NCBI RefSeq assembly: GCF_013304735.1
Contig: NZ_JAAITI010000016.1
Location: 18,918-82,917 of the forward strand
DNA from: Blautia luti
GTDB lineage: Bacteria > Bacillota > Clostridia > Lachnospirales > Lachnospiraceae
Length of the DNA stretch: 64,000 nucleotides
Direction of reading: 5' to 3'
This document shows positions 63,496-64,000 of this stretch, in pieces. The notes beneath the pieces were generated by a model. The model was not told the DNA's origin, did not search any database, and was given only the letters and a program-made list of their open reading frames with translations. Positions within the stretch are counted from its first letter, which is position 1, and the number at the start of each line of letters is the position of its first letter. The position numbers were made by a program, and so were the translations under genes.

Positions 63496-63550
63496 TCGGA
63501 TAAAATCATCCGCATTCACCATTTATTTATAGTCAAACAACTGTTTATCT
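63496..63550. repeat. dispersed intergenic repeat, copy D
   Basis: GGATAAAATCATCCGC and AGTCAAACAACTGT match the corresponding blocks of copy B (GGATAAAAGCATCCGC and ATCAAACAACAGT) at 15.9 kb, with a diverged middle. It lies just after the acsB2 stop codon. Confidence 0.4.
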
Positions 63551-63559
63551 GTTCTTTGA

Positions 63560-64000
63560 TTACATCATTGGATCAAGTCCGAGAGCCGGATGTCCTTTTT
63601 CTGTAAGGAATCCTACCAGTGTCTCCGGATCTTCTGCGATTGTCTCATCACCGATCATGTCTGTGAAATTATCGATTCCATAGAGCTCTTTGGCAGTCTT
63701 GTTAAGTCTGTCAGCTACGAACTCTTTCAGTTCTTTCGGCATCCATACGATACGCTCGATACCGCCCTCAGCCTTCATGAACTTCTTGGAGGAAATGAAA
63801 TGTTTACCATGTCCCATGAATCCAGGGGTCTGAACTCCACCACCTGTCATGGATGCCATCTCAGGGAAGGTCATTCCAAGTGGTGTCATGCCTGCGTACT
63901 CACGGTTGGCAATAACAACACCGTTGGAGAATGGCTCGATACCGCAGATACACTCGAAGCATCCGCAGGAAGTCATCGGATCCTGCATGATGGAGTACAG
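63560..64000 (-). CDS. acsB: acetyl-CoA synthase subunit AcsB (copy 2), C-terminal part, cut by window edge
   Basis: The last 146 or so residues of a second AcsB; the rest is beyond 64000. The nickel-binding SCGCFECICG is present, followed by GVVIANREYAGMTPLGMTFP and a C-terminus HPALGLDPMM. Over the visible part it aligns without gaps with copy 1, shifted by exactly 2352 bp. The first 205 bases of the aligned segment differ at 8 positions only, while the last 60 bases of the genes differ at 18. It should be transcribed before copy 1. Confidence 0.95.
   Translation of the reverse strand: MYSIMQDPMTSCGCFECICGIEPFSNGVVIANREYAGMTPLGMTFPEMASMTGGGVQTPGFMGHGKHFISSKKFMKAEGGIERIVWMPKELKEFVADRLNKTAKELYGIDNFTDMIGDETIAEDPETLVGFLTEKGHPALGLDPMM

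Noticed and set aside
1..64000. CRISPR array, prophage, insertion sequence, rRNA or replication origin
   Set aside because: No regularly spaced repeats, transposase or integrase motifs, rRNA stretches or DnaA-box clusters were seen.

Overview
The window comes from a low-to-mid GC, spore-forming, strictly anaerobic Firmicute that makes acetate by the Wood-Ljungdahl pathway. A Lachnospiraceae acetogen of the Blautia type fits best. The reasons are spoIVA, Trp T-box control, sigma-A promoters of the TTGACA-17-TATAAT kind before many genes, AGGAGG ribosome sites, a trimeric [FeFe]-hydrogenase, and an acs/fhs gene cluster. Genus is inferred from gene content only. Most genes lie on the minus strand, which is probably the leading strand.

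Layout. 1-5.1 kb: an ABC-F ATPase cut by the window edge, a LytTR regulator and a GHKL kinase whose genes converge and overlap, a 58-residue membrane peptide overlapping the kinase start, and a MATE exporter. 5.1-11.1 kb: yceD-rpmF, pta-ackA (acetate and ATP formation), tmcAL (acetate-dependent tRNA modification) and an aminotransferase. 11.3-14.5 kb: a tryptophan-type ABC importer behind a T-box whose specifier reads UGG. 14.5-20.6 kb: the UPF0210/ACT pair, a metallo-beta-lactamase-fold hydrolase, coaE, polA and a small zinc-finger membrane protein. 20.8-25.4 kb: degV, ftsH, tRNA-Leu(CAA) and a second MATE gene. 25.4-30.2 kb: a corA / rhomboid-like / pyk / lysA operon. 30.3-32.7 kb: aroC and a beta-propeller lactonase. 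32.8-40.2 kb: hemA-sirC-hemC-cobA/hemD-hemB-hemL with divergent cbiK. This module makes uroporphyrinogen III and precorrin-2, the supply line for the corrinoid used by AcsC/AcsD/AcsE. 40.3-44.4 kb: icd, an intracellular subtilisin, a 53-residue membrane peptide and spoIVA. 44.5-50.6 kb: the hydCBA bifurcating hydrogenase and, divergently, a second monomeric [FeFe]-hydrogenase. 50.7-50.95 kb: a 221-bp near-palindrome. 51-64 kb: a secreted glucosaminidase and then the Wood-Ljungdahl cluster, transcribed leftward as acsB2 (cut by the edge), acsB1, acsD, acsC, acsE, acsV, DUF3786, fhs, fchA, folD.

How it works together. HydABC would exchange electrons between H2, ferredoxin and NAD(P). Fhs, FchA and FolD carry formate to methylene-THF. 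AcsE, AcsC/D and AcsB move the methyl group and build acetyl-CoA. Pta-AckA turns acetyl-CoA into acetate and ATP. The hem/cob genes feed the corrinoid and AcsV reactivates it.

Points most worth a second look: (1) the hydABC terminator just upstream of spoIVA sequesters the spoIVA ribosome site, and its left arm carries a good match to a sigma-E promoter -10; (2) two tandem acsB genes whose A-cluster-coding segment is far more alike than their 3' ends, as expected from gene conversion; (3) a Rex-like operator in the hydABC leader; (4) the 221-bp palindrome; (5) a strong UUCG terminator inside the acs cluster; (6) small dispersed repeats; (7) the overlapping two-component locus with its small membrane peptide. 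No CRISPR array, prophage, transposase or rRNA was seen.
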